This document shows positions 59,534 to 64,000 of a DNA stretch of 64,000 nucleotides, in pieces. Each line of letters begins with the position of its first letter. Position 1 is the first letter of the stretch. The translations under genes and the position numbers were made by a program. Location: NCBI GenBank assembly GCA_022497145.1, contig MU385957.1:1-64000 (forward strand). Direction: 5' to 3'. The stretch comes from Rostrohypoxylon terebratum (lineage: Eukaryota; Ascomycota; Sordariomycetes; Xylariales; Hypoxylaceae). Below the pieces are notes generated by a model. That model was not told the DNA's origin, ran no database searches, and saw only the letters and a program-made list of their open reading frames with translations.

Positions 59534-60868
59534 ATGGCATCCTCTAAGAGCCAGGCAAAGTGCGCCACCAATATCCCCTCTCGTATGCCATCGTAAGATT
59601 GTACGATTGTAGGACGCACTAAGGAGGCAAAAGCTGACCAAACGTCCCGTCCCTCCACTAGGCCGGTTCACATCCTGTTCGTTGGCGCCGGCGCCGTAGG
59701 CTGCTTCTACGCATCTCGACTGCATCATGTAGGGACCTAACACAACCCAACCAAACCCGTTTCGTTCGCTTCAAAACCCAAAAGTTGGCAGGAGATCGCG
59801 CGCTGACCGGATCTCCGAGGCGGACAGCCCCCGCATAATGTTCACAGCTCCCTCGTAGCGCGATCGAATTACAAGGCTATCGCCGCGGCTGGCAGGGTCG
59901 AGCTGCAGACCCATTCCTTCGGAGATTACGCCTTCGAGCCTTATGCCGTGTTCCCCAACATCGACGCCGCCGTGCCGAACGCGTCGTCATCGAGTTCTAA
60001 AAGTCCTACTAGTGGTGGCGAGAGCGCGAGCGCGAGAGCCCCGCCGAAAAACGGCTGGGACTATATCGTAATCACGACGAAAGCCCTACCCGACCGAACA
60101 GACGATGCGGCGATGGTGGTCCCGCTTGTCAGCGAGAAGTCGTGTCTCGTGCTGATCCAGAACGGCGTCGGCGTCGAGGAGCCTTACCGCAAGCGCTTCC
60201 CCAATAACCCGATAGTCAGCGCTGTCACGGTCATTAGTGCGGAACAGATAAGGAACGGCGTCATTCGGCAGAATAGATGGACGCGCATTAGTCTAGGTCC
60301 GTACGGTCACGGGCTCGGCGCGTCTACATCTACGTCTACATCTATAGACGATGTAGCGCGTCTAAGCAACGAGCGCATGCAATCCCTAGCGCATTGGTGG
60401 ACATCCCTCGGGGGCATCCGGGACGTGGAAACGCACACAGAGCTCGAGCTGCAGACGATACGGTGGCACAAGCTCTGCATCAACGCGGCCTTCAACCCGA
60501 CCGCCGTGCTCTCCGGCGGCCGCGGCAACGCGGACCAACTGACCGATCCCGAGCTGCGCGCCCACGTCCTGGGCATCATGAACGAGATCCGGGATGCCGC
60601 GCCTCTGGTCCTGGGGAAGCCGTTCCCGGATACGCTGGCGAGCCCGGAGAAGATCATCAAGAGCACGGAGAGGAATACGGGGGGCCGCCCGAGCATGCTG
60701 CTGGATTGGGAGGCGGGACGTCCGATGGAGATCGAGGTTATATTGGGTAACCCGGTCAGGATTGCGAGGGCGAAGGGCGTGGAGATGCCTAGGTTGCAGA
60801 GCTTGTATGCGTGCTTGAGGAGTATGCAGAAGATGAGGGAGGAGAGGGCGGGGAAGGGAAAGTTATAG
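59534..60868 (+). CDS. Ketopantoate reductase (ApbA/PanE) family, 3 exons, 388 aa
   Basis: NADPH-dependent reductase of the 2-dehydropantoate 2-reductase family, which reduces ketopantoate to pantoate in pantothenate and CoA synthesis. Exons 59534-59592, 59662-59728, 59828-60868; introns GT..AG and phases closed. The Rossmann motif is HILFVGAGAVGCFYASRL (GxGxxG at Gly28/30/33). It is followed across intron 2 by SLVARSNYKAI and THSFGDYAFEP. Then come DYIVITTKALPD, QNGVGVEEP, and the C-terminal helical domain (RWHKLCINAAFNPTAVLSGG; PSMLLDWEAGRPMEIEVILG) with the catalytic Lys in WHKL. A Ser/Ala-rich insert (SSSSSKSPTSGGESASARAP) lengthens the N-domain. Fungi carry several paralogues, so the substrate may be another 2-keto acid. 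The first exon (MASSKSQAKC...) is less certain than the rest. Confidence 0.9.
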
Positions 60869-61430
60869 TGATGAGATCGAGTGAAGCTGTTTCTATCTCT
60901 CTACCTGGTATAGAGCCAATACTCATACCTAGTATGTTGGCGCATGACACATGAGGCTCTGTTACACACATACCTACTTACTCATATATACAGGCCTAAT
61001 GACTCACGAGATGCCAGATTAATCAATCGATTACTATCCTTAACACCACCCACACAATTAATCAGAAGACTCAATGCAAGCTTCAAATCAAGCACCGCTG
61101 TTACAAAGACCAGGTGGTGTTAGGCATTGTGTTGAATGCGAGTTATTCACTACTTCCTGTGAGACAAGTGCTCACCCCTTTAATGGATTGTATTTTCCTG
61201 AGCTTGAACGATGATGCCCCTTTTGATACCAAATACATATTATACTGTAGCAAGTTTCATAGGCATTTTTTCGTGCCCAGGTCGATGTATTCAATGTTCA
61301 TGGGCAACATGTGGGTGATTAAGGGATTGGGTCCAGTAGTAAAGAGTGGTCGGATATGCTAATGAGTCTCTTTGTTTCCAATGAATATGTATAGGTACTT
61401 ACCTCGTGGTGTTATGAAAGGCAAGGCTGT
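60869..61430. other. Intergenic, convergent 3' ends, no gene seen
   Basis: Spacer between the reductase and the decayed HIT-like copy; no coding signal. Confidence 0.5.
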
Positions 61431-62222
61431 TTAATGGAGATATCTCCTAACCCAGCATGGGCACTTCATTTCTTTGTAAACGATGCGTGTGTCTATGGTT
61501 TTGGAATCGTTTTCTCCAGTGCTGTGTTGGCGGAACCTCTCCGGGGTCGCGAAACTATGCATACGGAAATGCCCAACGGTGTAATCTAGGTATAGATGAA
61601 ACCCATGTCTAAAATCTTCGATGGGGAGATCATGCATTATCTCTCTATATCCCTCCCATTGTTCTGATGCATCTTCAAGACCCTGCCCGCCTCGTCTTAC
61701 GATGGCGTCCCTCTGATGCATGAGGACCACATCCCGGAACTCAGGCAATACCCATTGATCTTCGAAGAATTTAATAGCTTCGGGGATAATTTTTGCTTTG
61801 TTGGGTCTCATCAACACCAGATTGGAGTAGTTCACCACTGAAATGGCTAGGATACGTACCATTGACATGCCGCACCTGTGCTCTTCTCCGGCACACTGAT
61901 TGATAGAAAATGACGCCAGATTGCCTACGAGTATAATACGATCGTTGGAAGCAAGTATAACAACGTTATTACTGTTCAGGACGTTGGTAAAGGTTGTTGT
62001 TCCCTGAACCCATTCGTCGCTGTGTCTCTGGTACCGATGACCTTGCTTTTGGCTCAAACACGCATTCGGATCCTTAAAGGCGGCTTTCTTTTTGAAGAAA
62101 TCCCTTGACCTCTTACTGGTATACTAAGGTTGATACTGCTGGCGAGGTCGCTCAGCGAGTTTCTCGGCGCAGAATTTCCTATAATCGTATATTTCCGGCC
62201 GTCCCGGAGGTGATTGCTCATG
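61431..62222 (-). pseudogene. Decayed HIT-like paralogue with in-frame stop and lost nucleophile
   Basis: The frame ending at 61431 encodes about 200 residues collinear with the HIT-like protein at 62993-63709 (shared HRYQRH/HQYQRR, VILASNDRIILVGN/IFVATDDVFLIGN, GMSMVRILAIS/GMSMVHLLAIS, FHLYLDYTVGHFRMH/FHLWPDNSVPHLHMH). In the HIT motif the middle histidine, the nucleophile in active HIT enzymes, is Arg (HFRMH). Upstream the same frame opens at ATG 62222 but meets a TAG at 62124-62126. No in-frame ATG lies between that stop and the internal MSMV, so no start precedes the conserved N-terminal part. An intron ending in that TAG (cttag) could in principle rescue it, but I found no upstream exon. 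Most likely a pseudogene, possibly expressed in part. Confidence 0.65.
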
Positions 62223-62420
62223 CATTTACCTCCAGACTGGCTACGCTCAACCCAAATCTATCTATCTACATTGTTCTCTGAAATACGCTCTCTCTGTCTT
62301 CTTTTAATGCAAAGTCATGACGTCGCTTAGTCCGTCTAGGTATCCGTCGCGGAATCTGCGAGTTCCTTTAGTAGGGGTCATACACCTGTATTCGGAACAC
62401 TAGAACGCACAAAGAAACAC

Positions 62421-62452
62421 CTGAAAGCAGTATATATATGTACTGCTTTCAG
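62421..62452. repeat. 12-bp-arm hairpin
   Basis: ctgaaagcagta (62421-62432) and tactgctttcag (62441-62452) are exact inverted repeats around tatatatg. The sequence tctgctttcagta recurs once more at about 62491-62503. Confidence 0.85.
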
Positions 62453-62585
62453 TCACACAATCCTTTGTATTGCACAATCCTCTGTTTACATATCTGCTTT
62501 CAGTACCCAATAACTGTTGTAACAGCTACTTATAACTGTATAAATAGCTGTATCTTAACCCTCCTTAAAAAGCTTAGTTCTTCAC

Positions 62586-62787
62586 CACAATATACACTCT
62601 TTTACTGGTCAATATATTACAGTAATTCAATATTAACATTATCTTGTGTTAAAGGACCCTTCTAAGCTCAAAAGCTTCCGCTATATCACAGCTACATACA
62701 ACACGAGAGCTTAGAAGGGTCCTGTAACAGAAGATAATATTGAATAAATACTGTAATATATTGACCAGTAAAAGAGTGTATATTGTG
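62586..62787. mobile_element. MITE-like long inverted repeat, about 200 bp
   Basis: Left arm 62586-62669 (cacaatatacactcttttac ... cttctaagctc) and right arm 62707-62787 (gagcttagaagggtcctgta ... gagtgtatattgtg) are near-perfect inverted repeats with about 37 bp between them. The whole unit is AT-rich, non-coding and could fold into one hairpin. This architecture is typical of a foldback MITE, though I see no clear target-site duplication. It lies between the two HIT-like copies. ORFs in this area are shadows of the arms. Confidence 0.75.
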
Positions 62788-62992
62788 TTATATCCTAAAC
62801 AAGAGATACGGCTGATGAAAATCGATTTTCCGGCATAAAGAACAAACCCCTTCCCCACACTTTATCGAAAGAAAAGTACCTTGGGCTCGCACTAGATCAT
62901 GTCCAATTCATGAAATTATGAAATTAAGACATGTCAGAGGCAATTCAGTTGATTAATCGGACAAACTAGAATAGTCTCTCTACCTAAGTAGT

Positions 62993-63709
62993 CTACTGGT
63001 GGTCACGAATGTAGTCGTAGACTTCATAAGCGTTCTTGGTCTTCTCGTCATGGGATCTTGTACTATATCGGCGGTACTTCTCGGGCATGGCGATTATATG
63101 CATGTGTAGATGAGGAACGGAATTGTCTGGCCACAAGTGAAACCCAAAAGCGAAGTCCTCAAACTTGAGCTCATGTATTGTCCCCTCCAGCTCTTCCAGT
63201 TGCTTTCTTGCTTCACTTAGACCGGCCTGAGTTGTTTTACCTCGTTTCTCAACAGCTTTTTTTTGATGCTCGAGAACGGATCCACGAAACTGGGGAACAT
63301 CCCAATGACGTTTGAAAAAGTCGATCATATCTAGGAAAATTCGTGCCTCGCTAGATCCCATTAACACGGGATTAAAATAGTTGGTTCTGGAGATGGCAAG
63401 GAGATGAACCATGGACATGCCAGGAGTGCCTGGTTCTCCAGGATACTGGCCCGCTGAGAAAGAGTGTTGATTACCTATGAGAAAAACATCATCCGTAGCA
63501 ACAAATATAGTAGTTGTTTGCTTTTCCCGAATGTCAGAGAAGGGGGTATCAGGCTTGGGCCAATTCTTGCTGTCTCTCCTCTGGTATTGATGATTCTCCT
63601 CGTTTAAAAGGTAGGCTCTAGCATCGCGCATAAGATCAGGATTATGGCGGGCATTCTTGAACTGCACGTAAATCTGATCTCTTTTATTGTTGAAATATGA
63701 AGTCGACAT
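62993..63709 (-). CDS. HIT-like (histidine triad) superfamily protein, 238 aa
   Basis: Single exon, ATG at 63709 (MSTSYFNNKR). A C-terminal HIT core contains the triad HLHMH (His200, His202, His204) preceded by FHLWPDNSVP and followed by IIAMPE. The central region has FLIGNQHSFSAGQYPGE and MSMVHLLAISRTNYFNP, and a charged helix (about 145-180) suggests a fungal subgroup distinct from HINT or FHIT. HIT proteins are nucleotide hydrolases or transferases; the substrate here is unknown. Its decayed tandem copy lies 0.8-1.5 kb downstream, which points to recent local duplication. No signal peptide. Confidence 0.82.
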   Translation of the reverse strand: MSTSYFNNKRDQIYVQFKNARHNPDLMRDARAYLLNEENHQYQRRDSKNWPKPDTPFSDIREKQTTTIFVATDDVFLIGNQHSFSAGQYPGEPGTPGMSMVHLLAISRTNYFNPVLMGSSEARIFLDMIDFFKRHWDVPQFRGSVLEHQKKAVEKRGKTTQAGLSEARKQLEELEGTIHELKFEDFAFGFHLWPDNSVPHLHMHIIAMPEKYRRYSTRSHDEKTKNAYEVYDYIRDHQ

Positions 63710-64000
63710 GATGTATCTTTACGTGTGGTCGTCTGAAGGGTGTGTAGGTGTCTGTTCGTACATATTCCCCCATCTTGGCCATCATAAGTTCAACTCTATT
63801 TACGTTATACCTTTCTTTCATCTTCGTGTCCTTTGTTCTTGGTGTTTGAAACATAAATTCATGCAATTGAGGCTGTCCAGGCACCTAACCTAAGCTCCTA
63901 ACGTATATCGAACCATAATTCTAGGACCCCTGAGCGAAGAAAAGAAAATGCCTTGGCTTATGAGTTATCCCTGAGGAGCCTGATGCTAGAATTCCCTGCT
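63710..64000. other. Upstream flank of the HIT-like gene
   Basis: Promoter side; nothing recognisable before the window ends. Confidence 0.4.

Noticed and set aside
62438..62858. Two short ORFs on opposite strands
   Set aside because: Both are generated by the arms of the inverted-repeat element.
1..64000. CRISPR array, biosynthetic gene cluster (PKS/NRPS/terpene) or transposase gene
   Set aside because: No direct-repeat/spacer periodicity, no megasynthase or cyclase motifs, and no transposase or reverse-transcriptase motif on either strand.
1..64000. Heavy repeat-induced point mutation
   Set aside because: Spacers are not dominated by TA-rich mutated repeats; the only clear inverted repeat has near-identical arms.

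Overview
The window looks like chromosomal DNA of a filamentous ascomycete (Pezizomycotina, probably a Sordariomycete). The reasons are short GT..AG introns (about 40-145 nt, one near 480) with CTAAC-type branch sites, fungus-specific families (fungal phytochrome, copper fist, Zn2Cys6 RGT1-like regulator, HP1 homologue), and long intergenic spacers rich in T/C tracts and short TACCTAGGTA-type motifs. I reconstructed gene structures by hand. Where exons are listed, phases and summed lengths were checked to be consistent.

Layout. 0.2-2.6 kb: Hsp70-like ATPase (-), eight exons, with telomere-like repeats in one intron. 3.7-5.0 kb: coiled-coil hypothetical (+). 5.4-5.7 kb: a 65-residue secreted peptide precursor (-) with eight cysteines whose spacing matches a cyclotide/knottin core; it is too short and spliced to appear as a long ORF. 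6.8-8.4 kb: 2OG-Fe(II) oxygenase-like protein (-) that seems to have lost its metal ligands. 9.3 kb: small two-TM protein. 10.3-11.9 kb: GH43 beta-xylosidase-type enzyme (-). 13.0-15.4 kb: an uncharacterised domain joined in frame to an aldo/keto reductase (+), nine exons. 16.1-18.1 kb: zinc-finger/coiled-coil protein (-). 19.7-21.0 kb: HP1-type chromodomain protein (+). 22.4 kb: 52-residue single-TM microprotein (+). 24.2-28.8 kb: fungal phytochrome hybrid histidine kinase (-). 30.3-31.1 kb: acidic protein (+). 31.5-32.2 kb: SET-domain protein (+). 34.2-36.9 kb: RGT1-like regulator (+). 42.2-44.1 kb: copper-fist regulator (-). 44.1-59.5 kb: about 15 kb with no gene I can support. 59.5-60.9 kb: ketopantoate reductase-type enzyme (+). 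61.4-63.7 kb: two tandem HIT-like genes (-), one decayed, separated by a MITE-like hairpin.

There is no sign of one operon-like pathway. The set mixes housekeeping chromatin, signalling and regulatory genes (HP1, phytochrome, RGT1, copper fist) with accessory genes (peptide, decayed oxygenase, GH43, HIT pair). The best candidates for something undescribed are the cyclotide-patterned peptide gene at 5437-5709, the 576-residue AKR fusion, the ligand-less oxygenase homologue, and the HIT pair with its hairpin element.
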